Shown: in pieces, positions 23,180 to 32,425 of the stretch
Position numbering within the stretch: position 1 is the stretch's first letter
How the letters are laid out: each line of letters opens with the position of its first letter
Origin: Bradyrhizobium sp. ORS 375
Lineage (GTDB): Bacteria; Pseudomonadota; Alphaproteobacteria; Rhizobiales; Xanthobacteraceae
NCBI RefSeq assembly: GCF_000239775.1
Contig: NZ_CAFI01000199.1
Location: forward strand, 1 to 40,310
Length of the DNA stretch: 40,310 bases
Reading direction: 5' to 3'
Notes under the pieces: generated by a model
Told to the model about the DNA's origin: nothing
Database searches by the model: none
The model's input: the letters and a program-made list of their open reading frames with translations, nothing else
Made by a program: the position numbers and the translations under genes

Positions 23180-25408
23180 CTAGCGGATCGGCGCCTGCAG
23201 GCAATAGTCCTGCCAGAATCTCCGGTAGGCTTTCTCGACGTGCTGCGTGTACAGCGCGTTGTTTCCCGCTGCCGAATTCGAGACCATCGCCGGCAGCTCG
23301 GCGCGAAGCGCGGCAAGCTCGGCGGGCCGGGAGCAGAAATTCAGCGCGGTCGCGAGATAGCCCTCGTCGTCTTCGGCGACCCACTCGTCGAGGCCGAGCG
23401 CCTTGACGATCGCACCGCCCGCGCGGGCGGAAGGGCCGCTGCCGAGCTTGGTGACCACGGGCACGCCCATCTGCAGCGACTCCCAGGTCGAGATGCCGCC
23501 ATTTTGCGGGAACGGATCGAGCGAGATGTCGATCTCGGCAAACATCGCGAGATGCTGCTGCCGCGTCGTCTTCCCTTCACAGCGGATGCGGTCCGCGGCA
23601 ATGCCGTGCGCGACGAAGCGAGCGATCAATCGGTCACGCAGCAGGGCATCGCCCATCGAGTGGTTCTTGACGACGATGATCGAGCCGGGCGTTGCAGCCA
23701 TCAGCTTCGACCAGAGTCCGATCGCAGGCTCGGACATCTTGTCGATGCGATTGAACGCGCCGAAGGTGACGTGGCCGTTCTGAAGCATCGGCAGCGGCGA
23801 GGGCGGAATCGTGGGCGGCGGTTCGATCGTGATCAGCGACGGCAGGTCGTAGATCTTTTCGGCGAACAGATGCCGGACCTCAGCCGGAATCGTCACCGCA
23901 TCGGCCAGCAGATAATCCATCACGGGCAGGCCCGTGCCGGTGACGCTGCCGACGGCCGAGACCTGGATCGGGGCAGGCTTGTGCGCAAACATCGTGAGCC
24001 GGTGGCCCGCGGAATGCCCCGAGAGATCGACGAGGATGTCGACCTTGTCGGCCTGGATCTGGTCGGCGAGCCTGTCATCGCCCCACAGCGAGGCGTCGAC
24101 CCAGCGATCGACCAGCGAGCGGCAGAGCTCGGTCTTGGCATCCTTCAACGGCGAGCAGGAATACGCCACGATCTCGAACTTGGCGCGATCATGATGGCGC
24201 AGGATGGGGAGGAAGGCGAAGGCCGCCGAATGGTCGCGGAAATCGGACGAGACGTACCCCACGACAAGGCGCCGGTCGGGGTCGATGTTTCGCACGCCGA
24301 GCGAGCGGCGCTCCAATCGCGAGCCGATCGCCTCCCACCAATATCTCCGTGCTTCCTGGAGACGTTCCACCCCGGTGTCGGGCAGGAAATCCAGCGCAAA
24401 GATCTTTTTGGTGATCGCGTCCTCATGGTTCGGTCGGATCGCCAGCGCGCGGTCGTAATGGTCGATCGCGGCGGCGGTGTCGCCCTGCGCCGCCGCGCAG
24501 ACGCCGAGCAGGGTCCAGGCGATCTCCGAGTTCGGATTCTGTTCCAGCACCTTGTTGATGACGGAGATCGCCGGCGCGATGTTGCCGTTGACGAGAGTGA
24601 CCGCGGCCTTGCCGCAAAGTGCTTCTTCCAGACGCGGTTCGAGGGCGAGCGCGGCATCGAAATCGGCCTCGGCCTCGGCGAACCTGCCCAACTCCTGATA
24701 CGCCCGCCCGCGTTGGGCGATCACGGCCGCCGCTTTCGGATTGATCGCCAGCGCCGCATTCAGCGCGGCCAGCGCCGCGTCGAAATCCCGCAGGTTCATG
24801 CTGGCCACGCCCTTGCCGAACAGCGCCGTCAGCAGCCGCGGCTGCAGCGACAGTGCGCGATCGAAGTTCTGAGCGGCCTCGCCGTTGCGGCTCGTGAACA
24901 TCAGCGCCATGCCGCGATTGGCGTAGGCTTCGGCGTGGTCGGGCTTCAGCGCAATGGCGCGGTCGTGAGCCGCGATCGCCTCCTCGAAACGGAACAGGCT
25001 CATCAGCGCGTTGCCGAGATGCGTGAGCGCGGCCGGGAAGTTCGGCTTGAGCGCAATGGCGCGCTCGAAGCGGGCTCGCGCGTCCTCGTGACGGCCGAGC
25101 CGGGACAGCGACACGCCGAGATCGGATTGGGCGTCGGCCGCGCGCGGGTCGATGTCGACCGCCCGCGTCAGCAGGAGCACGGCCTGGTCGAACCGGCCGC
25201 AATCCCGTTCGGACACGCCGAGCAGATGCAGGGCGCCGACATGCTGCGGCAGGTCCTGCAGGATCTGCCGGCACAGCGACTGGGTCTCCTGATGCCGCCC
25301 CTCGCGATAGGCTTTCACGGCCGCCGGCAGCAGCACGTCGGCCTGCTTCTTGGCCCGCTTCTGGAGCCGTGCATTCTGAAAAGCCCGCGACCCGACGCTG
25401 CTTTGCAA
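23180..25408 (-). CDS. TPR protein with O-GlcNAc-transferase-like (GT41) domain
   Basis: A 742-residue protein. From about residue 28 to 340 it is a run of eight to nine tetratricopeptide repeats (for example AQSDLGVSLSRLGRHEDARARFERAIALKP). The C-terminal half carries GT41 landmarks: GYVSSDFRDHSAAFAF, VDILVDLSGHSAGHRL, GSVTGTGLPVMDYLLAD, FGAFNRIDKMS and DPFPQNGGISTWESLQMGVPVVT. In bacteria such proteins glycosylate protein or lipid acceptors, but few substrates are known. No signal peptide is seen. Next to a sulfotransferase this hints at modification of a secreted or surface molecule, which is inference. Confidence 0.9.
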   Translation of the reverse strand: MQSSVGSRAFQNARLQKRAKKQADVLLPAAVKAYREGRHQETQSLCRQILQDLPQHVGALHLLGVSERDCGRFDQAVLLLTRAVDIDPRAADAQSDLGVSLSRLGRHEDARARFERAIALKPNFPAALTHLGNALMSLFRFEEAIAAHDRAIALKPDHAEAYANRGMALMFTSRNGEAAQNFDRALSLQPRLLTALFGKGVASMNLRDFDAALAALNAALAINPKAAAVIAQRGRAYQELGRFAEAEADFDAALALEPRLEEALCGKAAVTLVNGNIAPAISVINKVLEQNPNSEIAWTLLGVCAAAQGDTAAAIDHYDRALAIRPNHEDAITKKIFALDFLPDTGVERLQEARRYWWEAIGSRLERRSLGVRNIDPDRRLVVGYVSSDFRDHSAAFAFLPILRHHDRAKFEIVAYSCSPLKDAKTELCRSLVDRWVDASLWGDDRLADQIQADKVDILVDLSGHSAGHRLTMFAHKPAPIQVSAVGSVTGTGLPVMDYLLADAVTIPAEVRHLFAEKIYDLPSLITIEPPPTIPPSPLPMLQNGHVTFGAFNRIDKMSEPAIGLWSKLMAATPGSIIVVKNHSMGDALLRDRLIARFVAHGIAADRIRCEGKTTRQQHLAMFAEIDISLDPFPQNGGISTWESLQMGVPVVTKLGSGPSARAGGAIVKALGLDEWVAEDDEGYLATALNFCSRPAELAALRAELPAMVSNSAAGNNALYTQHVEKAYRRFWQDYCLQAPIR

Positions 25409-25586
25409 GTGGAATCCTCCGCCCAGGCGTTCCGTTGCTCGGAATGGTTGTTCCGTTCTCGTCGATTCGCAATGAACAGAGGTTAACGAGGGGCTGAGCG
25501 TCGAAGGGCCGGTGCGTGCGGGGGCGGTGGTTCAGGTCGCAAGGAGGACGGCGTCACGCTTGAGGCGGTCGCGGCAGAGATCAAGC

Positions 25587-25660
25587 TGGCTGGGGAACCT
25601 GGATTCGAACCAAGACAAACAGAGTCAGAGTCTGTTGTGCTACCGTTACACCATTCCCCA
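25587..25660 (-). tRNA. tRNA-Gln (anticodon CTG)
   Basis: On the minus strand the acceptor stem is TGGGGAA / TTCCCCA with a G discriminator and an encoded CCA (25589-25587). The anticodon stem ACAGA / TCTGT closes the seven-base loop CTCTGAC, giving anticodon CTG (reads CAG). The D-loop GTAACGGTAGC and the T-arm TTGGTTCGAATCCAGG are standard. The length is 74 bases with CCA. Confidence 0.97.
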
Positions 25661-25839
25661 GCGGAATGCCGAGCAGTTTCAACCATTTGGTGGACTGTCT
25701 GGCACCGTTCTGCGAACCGGCCCGCGAAGCAGGCCGGCGGCGGCGACGCGTCCTTCTACCCGCATGTCCGCGGCTTTGGCAAGCCGCTGGATGACGGATT
25801 TCCAACCTGTTTGGCAACCGTCGCCCTGTCGGGCGGCCG

Positions 25840-26553
25840 CTAGCGCTTGCCAGGGCGGCCACGCGGCTCGTGCGGTGCGCCGTCCGGCCCGGCGCGCAGC
25901 AGCAAGACGAGGCAGGCGCCAAGGCGATCGGCGATCTCGTCGTCGTCGATCGACAGCGGGCCGGGGTCGTTGAGGATGGCGTTCACGAGGGTGCCGAGCA
26001 CGACCTGCACGCCGAACGCCACCGTCTTGCGCTCCTCCGCCGTCGCGGCCGGCTTGCGCCGGCGCGTGCTGCCTCCGGGAGCCGGCGACCGCAGCAGCAG
26101 CGCCGCGCGCTGCGACAGCACCTGCGCCAATTCCTTGAAGCCGGTCCAGTTGTTGGGGCCGTCCTCGCTGCGCATGAGAGCCGCGCGGAGCACGCCCCTG
26201 TGGCGGCGCATCCACAGAACGGTGCCGCGGACCAGCAGACGGCATTGCGCGTCCAGCTCACCAGGCTGCACCGAACCCACGGGCGGCAGCCTCAGCAGCT
26301 GCTCGCGGCCGTCCTGCAGGGTGAGCGCGAGAAGGGCGTTGAAATAGGCCTCCTTGCTGTCGAAGCGGCTGTAGAAGGCGCCGACCGTGGCACCGATGTC
26401 GGCGCAGAGCTCGCTGATCGAGAGCTCCGCGAGGCTGCGCGTGCGCAACAGCTCCGCGCCGGCCGTCAACAAGGCCAGGGTGGTCTCACGGCTGCGCTGC
26501 TGCCGCGACGGCGTGACGCCGGGCAGGTCGACCTGGGCAATCCGTGGCGGCAT
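25840..26553 (-). CDS. TetR-family regulator, divergent from the arylsulfatase
   Basis: A 237-residue helix-turn-helix repressor. The DNA-binding domain is at the N-terminus: RSRETTLALLTAGAELLRTRSLAELSISELCADIGATVGAFYSRFDSKEAYFNALL (about residues 20-75), with the recognition helix VGAFYSRF. The C-terminal two-thirds is a ligand domain of unknown specificity; its tail is Arg/Pro-rich. It is transcribed away from the sulfatase gene. The 151-base shared region holds an AT-rich inverted repeat that stands out in this GC-rich DNA. Control of the sulfatase is inferred. Confidence 0.92.
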   Translation of the reverse strand: MPPRIAQVDLPGVTPSRQQRSRETTLALLTAGAELLRTRSLAELSISELCADIGATVGAFYSRFDSKEAYFNALLALTLQDGREQLLRLPPVGSVQPGELDAQCRLLVRGTVLWMRRHRGVLRAALMRSEDGPNNWTGFKELAQVLSQRAALLLRSPAPGGSTRRRKPAATAEERKTVAFGVQVVLGTLVNAILNDPGPLSIDDDEIADRLGACLVLLLRAGPDGAPHEPRGRPGKR

Positions 26554-26570
26554 CGAGACCTCCGTCTAGA

Positions 26571-26594
26571 ATAATAACGATAATTATGATTATC
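26571..26594. promoter_or_regulatory. AT-rich inverted repeat, probable TetR operator
   Basis: GATAAT (26579-26584) and ATTATC (26589-26594) are perfect inverted arms with the four-base spacer TATG. ATAAT also occurs at 26571-26575 and 26580-26584, and ATTAT at 26589-26593, each nine bases apart, so related half-sites recur at about one helical turn. It lies 18-41 bases before the tetR start, where it could block that promoter. Confidence 0.6.
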
Positions 26595-26704
26595 ATGCCA
26601 AGCAAGCGAGCTCTGCCACCCATGGAGGCCGATCGCTGCAACCAGAACAACGCCGCTTCGCAAGGCCGGTTGTGCCGCGATGCGAGCGACAGGGAGGACG
26701 AGGC

Positions 26705-28981
26705 ATGAGCGAGCCCGCATTCGGAGGCACGATCGACAGGACCATCGCCGGCTCGAAGCCGTGGTGGCCGGCGCCGCCGCAGCCGCCCAAGGGCGCACCG
26801 AACATCCTGATCGTGCTGTTCGACGACGTCGGCTTCTCCGATTTCGGTTGCTACGGCTCGCCGATCCGGACGCCCGCGATCGATGCGCTGGCAGCGCAGG
26901 GGCTGCGCTATTCGGGCTTCCACACCACGGCGATGTGCTCGACGACGCGGGCGGCGCTGCTCACGGGTCGCAACCATCATTCGGTCGGCGTCGGCTGCCT
27001 CGCCAATTTCGATTCCGGCTATCCGGGCTATCGCGGCAAGATTGCGCGCGAGGCGGGGACCTTGGCCGAGATGCTGCGGGTCCACGCCTATCGCAACTAC
27101 ATGGTCGGCAAGTGGCACGTCACGCCGCTGACCGAGAGCGGCGCGACCGGGCCGTTCGACGGCTGGCCGCTCGGCCGCGGCTTCGATCGCTTCTACGGCT
27201 TCCTCGACGCCGAGACTGATCAATATGCGCCCGAGCTCGTGCTCGACAATACGCACATCCCGCCGCCCGGCAGCTACGCCGACGGCTATCACCTGACCGC
27301 CGACCTCATCGATCAGGCGATCCGCTTCATCGCCGACCATACCGCCGACCGGCCCGAACTGCCATGGCTCACCTGGCTCGCGCTCGGCGCCTGCCATGCC
27401 CCGCACCAGGCGCCTGATGACATCATCAAGAGCTACGATGCCGTCTTCGCCCATGGCTGGGACGTTGAGCGTGCCGAGCGCCTGGCACGGCAGAAGGCGA
27501 TGGGGCTGGTGCCCGCGACGACGGACCTGCCGCCGCGGAATGACGGCGTGAAGGCCTGGGAGACGCATTCCGACGACGAGCGCCGCGTCTTCACCCGGCT
27601 GCAATCGGCCTTCGCCGGCATGCTCGACCATGCCGACCAGCATCTGGCGCGGCTGCTTGCCTTCCTCGACAAGACCGGCCAGCGCGACAACACGCTGGTG
27701 ATCGTGATGTCCGACAATGGCGCGAGCCAGGAGGGCGGGCCGCTCGGCTTCGTCAATGCGATGGGGCCGTTCAACTTCAAGCCGGAGCCGATCGCGGAGA
27801 AGCTCGCGCGGATCGACGACATCGGCGGCCCCGATACGCACTCCAACTTCCCGCATGGCTGGGCGATGGCGTCGAACACGCCGCTGAGGCGCTACAAGCA
27901 GAACACGCATGGCGGCGGCATTCGCGATCCCTTCATCCTGTCTTGGCCGAAAACGATTTCGGCTGGTGGCGAGATCCGTCATCAGTTCGTCCATGCCTGC
28001 GATCTCGTGCCGACCCTGCTCGACCTGATCGGCATCGCTGCGCCTGATACGATCGCGGGTGTGCCGCAGATGCCGCTCGAGGGCGTGAGCTTCGCCAGGT
28101 CCATTACGGATCCGAATGCGCCGTCCAAGCAGGTCGCGCAATATTTCGAGATGTTCGGCCATCGCGGCCTCTGGCACGACGGCTGGAAGGCGGTGGCGTT
28201 TCATCCTACCGGCACGCCGTTCGACAACGACAAATGGGAGCTGTTCCACCTCGCGCAGGATTTCTCCGAGACCCATGATCTCGCCGCCGCCGAGCCGGAG
28301 CGGCTCGCCGCGCTGGTGAAGCTGTGGTGGGAGCAGGCGGAGGCGCACCAGGTGCTGCCGCTCGACGACCGTTTCGGCCCGCGCTTCGCCGAGAACGCCG
28401 CGCGCTTCCACGGCGCGCGCACCCGCTTCACCTTCCACGCCGGCATGGGCCACGTGCCGACCGACGTCGCGCCCGACGTACGCAGCCGCGACTATCTGAT
28501 CGAGGCGCATGTCGAGATCGATGAAGGCGCGAGCGGCGTGCTGATCGCACATGGCGACGCCACCTCGGGCTACAGCCTCTATGTCAAGGATGGCCATCTT
28601 GTGCACGATCTCAATATCGGCGGCCGCCACGAGATCGTACGTTCAGTTCGCCCCGTGCCGGCTGGACCGCATCGCCTCGGCCTTCGCGTCGAGCGTCTTC
28701 GGCGACAGACCGAGCCGGCCAAGGGCGCGCGCACCGGCATGAGCCAATATACGCTGCTGATCGACGGCGAGGAGGCCGGTAGGCTGACGACGCAACTCGC
28801 CTTCCACACTCTGATCTCTTGGTCGGGCCTCGACATCGGCCACGACCGCGGCAGCCCGGTCTCGGACTACACGGCGCCGTTTGCGTTCACCGGGCGGCTG
28901 TCGCACGTGACGGTGACGATGCAGACCGAGCAGAGTCTGGATGGCGAGAGCGTGGGGCAGGCCGAGATGGCGCGGCAATAG
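26705..28981 (+). CDS. Arylsulfatase (type I, formylglycine family) with atypical CSTTR site
   Basis: A 758-residue hydrolase of sulfate esters. The N-terminal metal site is LFDDVGFSDFGCYG (Asp40, Asp41). The signature CSTTRAALLTGRN follows, with Cys78 expected to become formylglycine. Further sites are GKWHVTP and VMSDNGASQEGG for metal and sulfate binding. The usual consensus is C-x-P-x-R; here Thr80 takes the proline place. The sulfatase domain is followed by a C-terminal beta-rich part (about 590-750). There is no clear signal peptide, so it may be cytosolic. The start at 26705 follows GGGAGGA. The natural substrate is unknown. The TetR gene is divergent. Confidence 0.92.
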   Translation: MSEPAFGGTIDRTIAGSKPWWPAPPQPPKGAPNILIVLFDDVGFSDFGCYGSPIRTPAIDALAAQGLRYSGFHTTAMCSTTRAALLTGRNHHSVGVGCLANFDSGYPGYRGKIAREAGTLAEMLRVHAYRNYMVGKWHVTPLTESGATGPFDGWPLGRGFDRFYGFLDAETDQYAPELVLDNTHIPPPGSYADGYHLTADLIDQAIRFIADHTADRPELPWLTWLALGACHAPHQAPDDIIKSYDAVFAHGWDVERAERLARQKAMGLVPATTDLPPRNDGVKAWETHSDDERRVFTRLQSAFAGMLDHADQHLARLLAFLDKTGQRDNTLVIVMSDNGASQEGGPLGFVNAMGPFNFKPEPIAEKLARIDDIGGPDTHSNFPHGWAMASNTPLRRYKQNTHGGGIRDPFILSWPKTISAGGEIRHQFVHACDLVPTLLDLIGIAAPDTIAGVPQMPLEGVSFARSITDPNAPSKQVAQYFEMFGHRGLWHDGWKAVAFHPTGTPFDNDKWELFHLAQDFSETHDLAAAEPERLAALVKLWWEQAEAHQVLPLDDRFGPRFAENAARFHGARTRFTFHAGMGHVPTDVAPDVRSRDYLIEAHVEIDEGASGVLIAHGDATSGYSLYVKDGHLVHDLNIGGRHEIVRSVRPVPAGPHRLGLRVERLRRQTEPAKGARTGMSQYTLLIDGEEAGRLTTQLAFHTLISWSGLDIGHDRGSPVSDYTAPFAFTGRLSHVTVTMQTEQSLDGESVGQAEMARQ

Positions 28982-29215
28982 TCGGCGGCGGACGGAGACG
29001 GGAAAACGAGACGAGACTTCGCGGCAGCGGTCGATCGTCTCTGGTGCGCTTGCCGTTGCAACAGCTGTCACGCTCCGCGAAGGCGCAGCATCCAGTGCTC
29101 CGCAGCAAAAGATGTTGAACCGAGATGTCACGGATGGCGGACGATGACAGCTGGGTCTGCATGTCCAGCACGATGTAACGAGGACGGTGAAACGGTCGTC
29201 CGGCTACTGTTTGCA
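28982..29215. other. Intergenic region after the arylsulfatase
   Basis: No gene or clear signal is seen between the sulfatase stop and the palindromic repeat. The short open frames here have no ribosome-binding sites and show no family resemblance. Confidence 0.5.
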
Positions 29216-29257
29216 GTCAGTCCGGGTTCAAGGCCTGCGGCCTTGCCCCGGACTGAC
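29216..29257. repeat. Palindromic hairpin repeat related to the 5627 element
   Basis: The outer arms GTCAGTCCGGG (29216-29226) and CCCGGACTGAC (29247-29257) pair over 11 bp. They enclose CAAGGCC-TGC-GGCCTTG (29229-29245), a perfect 7-bp hairpin. The outer arms match those of the element at 5627-5709 except for a T-A pair changed to G-C, a compensatory difference. Like that element it sits between convergent genes. Confidence 0.8.
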
Positions 29258-29278
29258 GTCGGTCACGATGCCGCAGGA

Positions 29279-32200
29279 TTATTCCGCTGCTTCCTTCACC
29301 GGCCCTGACGCCGCCGTCTCGGTCTCGTGGTCGATATGCGTGCGGCCCCAGCGCGCGAAGGCGTTGTTGACCTTGTCGAGATAGAGATAGATCACAGGCG
29401 TCGTGAACAGCGTCAGCATCTGGCTGACGATCAGGCCGCCGACCATGGCGTAGCCGAGCGGCTGGCGGATTTCCGAGCCGGTGCCGTTGCCGAGCATCAA
29501 GGGCACGCCGCCGAGCAGGGCGGCCATCGTGGTCATCATGATCGGGCGGAAGCGGAGCAGAGCGGCCTGGCGGATCGACTGCTCGGGCGCCAGATGCTGG
29601 TCGCGCTCGGCGGCGATGGCGAAGTCGACCATCATGATGCCGTTCTTCTTCACGATGCCGATCAGCAGGATGACACCAATAAGAGCAATCAGGCTGAACT
29701 CGTAGCCAAACGCCATCAGGATCGCGAGCGCGCCGACGCCGGCCGAGGGCAGCGTCGAGAGAATCGTGATCGGGTGGATGTAGCTCTCGTAGAGAATACC
29801 GAGGATCAGATAGACCACGACGAGCGCCGCGAGGATCAGCAGCGGCACGGTCGACAGCGACTGCTGGAACGCTTGCGCGGTGCCCTGGAAGCTCGAATTC
29901 AGCGTGGCCGGAGCACCGAGCTCGACCATCGCGCGCTGCACGGCGTCGGTGGCCTGGCCGAGTGCGACGCCCTGGGCGAGGTTGAAGCTGATCGTGATCG
30001 ACGGGAACTGGCCCTGGTGGCTGATCGACAGCGGCTTGACCGGCACCGTGGTCCAGTTGGCGAAGGTCGACAGCGGCACCTGGTCGCCAGTGGTCGGCGA
30101 CTTCACATAGAGCTTGTTCAGCGTGTCGAGGTTGCCTTGCAACTCCGGCAGAATCTCCAGGATCACGCGATAGGAGTTGAGCTGGGTGAAGTACTGCGCG
30201 ACCTGGCGCTGACCGAAGGCGTCATACAGCGTGTCGTCGATCAGCTGCGGCGTGATGCCGTAGCGCGAGGCGGTGTCGCGGTTGATCGTGAGCTGCACGG
30301 TGGTGCCGTCGGCCTGCTGGTCGGTGGCGACGTCGCGCAGCTGCGGCAGCGAGCGCATCTTCTCCAGGATCTTCGGCGCCCAGTCGTTGAGCTCGGAGAG
30401 GTTCGGATCCTGCAGGGTGAACTCGAACTGGGTGCGGGAGGGGCGGCCGCCGAGCCGGATGTCCTGCGCCGCCTGCATGTACAGCCGCGCGCCCTCGACC
30501 TTCTCGAGCTGCGGCCGGAGCCGGGTGATGATCTGCTGCGCCGTCGCCTCGCGCTCCTCGCGCGGCTTCAGGGTGATGAACATGTTGCCGTTGTTGCCGG
30601 CGCGGCCCGAGCCGCCGATCGCCATGGCGACGCTGGCGACATCATGATCGGCCATCACGATCTTGGCCAGCGCCTCCTGGCGCGACTGCATCGCCTTGAA
30701 CGAGATGTCCTGCGAGGCTTCCGACGTGGCAGTGATCAGGCCGACGTCCTGCTGCGGGAAGAAGCCCTTCGGGATCAGGATGAACAGGTAGACGGAGAGG
30801 CCCAGCGTGGCGAAGAACACCATGAGGGTGGCGAAGCGCCAGCGCAGCGCGAGATCGAGGCCCTTCTCATAGGCGCGCAGCATCGCGTCGAAAGCGGCCT
30901 CGCTCCACTGGTAGAACTTGCCGTGCTGGGTGGCGTGCTCATTGCGCAGGAAGCGCGACGCCATCATCGGGGTCAGCGTCAGCGACACGAACATCGAGAC
31001 GAAGATGGTCATCGCCAGCACGACCGCGAACTCGCGGAACAGCCGGCCGATGATGCCGCCCATCAGGAGCAGCGGGATCAGCACCGCGACCAGCGAGATC
31101 GAGATCGAGACGATGGTGAAGCCGATCTCCTTGGCGCCCTTGTAGGCGGCGGCCATCGGCGATTCGCCTTCCTCGACATAGCGCGAGATGTTCTCGAGCA
31201 TGACGATGGCGTCGTCGACCACGAAGCCGACCGCGATGGTCAAAGCCATCAGGGAGAGGTTGTCGAGCGTGTAGCCGACGCCCCACATCATCGCGCAGGC
31301 GCCGAGCAGCGCCAGCGGCACGGTGATCGTCGGGATCACCGTGGCCCAGAAGCTGCGCAGGAAGATGAAGATCACCATCACGACCAGGAAGATCGTGAGG
31401 ATGAGCGTGAACTGGACGTCCTCGACGGCGGCGCGGATGGTGGTTGTGCGGTCGGAGATGACGTCGATCTTGATCGCCGGCGGGATCGCCGCGACCAGAC
31501 GCGGCAGCAGCCCCTTGATGCGATCGACGGTCTCGATGACGTTGGCGCCAGGCTGCTTGAAGATCACCAGGAACACGCCGCGCTTGCCATTGGCCCAGGC
31601 CGCCTGCTTGGAATCCTCCGCCGCGGTCACGGCCTTGCCGATGTCGCGGATGCGCAGGGGACCGCCATTGCGGTAGGCGATGATGACGTCGTTCCAGTCC
31701 TTCGAGTCGGTCAGCTGGTCGTTGGCGTAGATCGTGTAGGCGCGCCGCTCGCCGTCGATGTTGCCCTTGGGGGCGTCGACGGTGGTGATCGCGATCTGAC
31801 TGCGCACATCCTCCATCGACAGGCCCTTGGCAACGAGCTTGGCCGGATCGATCTGGATGCGGATGGACGGCTTCTGCTGGCCGCCGATGATGACCTGGGC
31901 AACGCCCGAGATCTGGCTGATCTGCTGGGCGAGACCGGCGTCGACCGCGTCGCTGACCGTGGTCAGCGGCAGCGTCTCGGAGGTGGCCGACAGCAGCAGG
32001 ATCGGGGAGTCGGCCGGGTTGACCTTGCGATAGGTCGGCGGCGACGGCAGGCTCTTCGGCAGCTGGCCCGAGGCGGCGTTGATCGCGCCCTGGACGTCGT
32101 TGGCGGCGCCGTCGATGCTGCGGTTGAGATCGAACTGGATCGTGACGGAAGCGGTGCCCAGGTAGCTGGTCGAGGTCATCTGGGCGATGCCGGGGATCTG

Positions 32201-32425
32201 CGCGAACTGCCGCTCCAGCGGCTGGGCGACCGATGTCGCCATCGTCTCGGGGCTCGCGCCCGGCAGGTTGGCGGTCACCTGGATGGTGGGGAAGTCGACC
32301 TGGGGCAGCGGCGCGACGGGCAGCAGCGGGTAGGCGACCAGACCGATGAAGAGAATGCCCGCCATCAGCAGCGAGGTGCCGATGGGGTATTTGATGAAGG
32401 GTGCCGAGATGCCGCCGCCGTTCAT
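29279..32425 (-). CDS. RND multidrug efflux permease (AcrB/MdtB-C type)
   Basis: A 1048-residue inner-membrane proton antiporter, the usual length for HAE-1 RND pumps. Twelve helices are arranged 1+5+1+5 with two large periplasmic loops. The proton-relay aspartates are Asp404 and Asp405 in GFVVDDAIVMLEN, and the relay lysine region is GIVKKNGIMMVDFA in the second half. The ATG overlaps the adaptor stop (ATGA). No outer-membrane TolC-type gene is present, so a shared one is presumed. The long hydrophobic binding loops resemble the MdtB/MdtC branch. Substrates are not deducible. Confidence 0.95.
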   Translation of the reverse strand: MNGGGISAPFIKYPIGTSLLMAGILFIGLVAYPLLPVAPLPQVDFPTIQVTANLPGASPETMATSVAQPLERQFAQIPGIAQMTSTSYLGTASVTIQFDLNRSIDGAANDVQGAINAASGQLPKSLPSPPTYRKVNPADSPILLLSATSETLPLTTVSDAVDAGLAQQISQISGVAQVIIGGQQKPSIRIQIDPAKLVAKGLSMEDVRSQIAITTVDAPKGNIDGERRAYTIYANDQLTDSKDWNDVIIAYRNGGPLRIRDIGKAVTAAEDSKQAAWANGKRGVFLVIFKQPGANVIETVDRIKGLLPRLVAAIPPAIKIDVISDRTTTIRAAVEDVQFTLILTIFLVVMVIFIFLRSFWATVIPTITVPLALLGACAMMWGVGYTLDNLSLMALTIAVGFVVDDAIVMLENISRYVEEGESPMAAAYKGAKEIGFTIVSISISLVAVLIPLLLMGGIIGRLFREFAVVLAMTIFVSMFVSLTLTPMMASRFLRNEHATQHGKFYQWSEAAFDAMLRAYEKGLDLALRWRFATLMVFFATLGLSVYLFILIPKGFFPQQDVGLITATSEASQDISFKAMQSRQEALAKIVMADHDVASVAMAIGGSGRAGNNGNMFITLKPREEREATAQQIITRLRPQLEKVEGARLYMQAAQDIRLGGRPSRTQFEFTLQDPNLSELNDWAPKILEKMRSLPQLRDVATDQQADGTTVQLTINRDTASRYGITPQLIDDTLYDAFGQRQVAQYFTQLNSYRVILEILPELQGNLDTLNKLYVKSPTTGDQVPLSTFANWTTVPVKPLSISHQGQFPSITISFNLAQGVALGQATDAVQRAMVELGAPATLNSSFQGTAQAFQQSLSTVPLLILAALVVVYLILGILYESYIHPITILSTLPSAGVGALAILMAFGYEFSLIALIGVILLIGIVKKNGIMMVDFAIAAERDQHLAPEQSIRQAALLRFRPIMMTTMAALLGGVPLMLGNGTGSEIRQPLGYAMVGGLIVSQMLTLFTTPVIYLYLDKVNNAFARWGRTHIDHETETAASGPVKEAAE

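Noticed and set aside
23240-25486. 748-codon open frame antisense to the TPR protein
   Set aside because: Arg/Gln/Asp-rich shadow translation; the minus strand encodes clear TPR repeats and a GT41 domain.
25483-25686. Small minus-strand coding frame across the tRNA
   Set aside because: It is simply a translation of the tRNA-Gln gene, giving the typical CLGSNPGSPA string.
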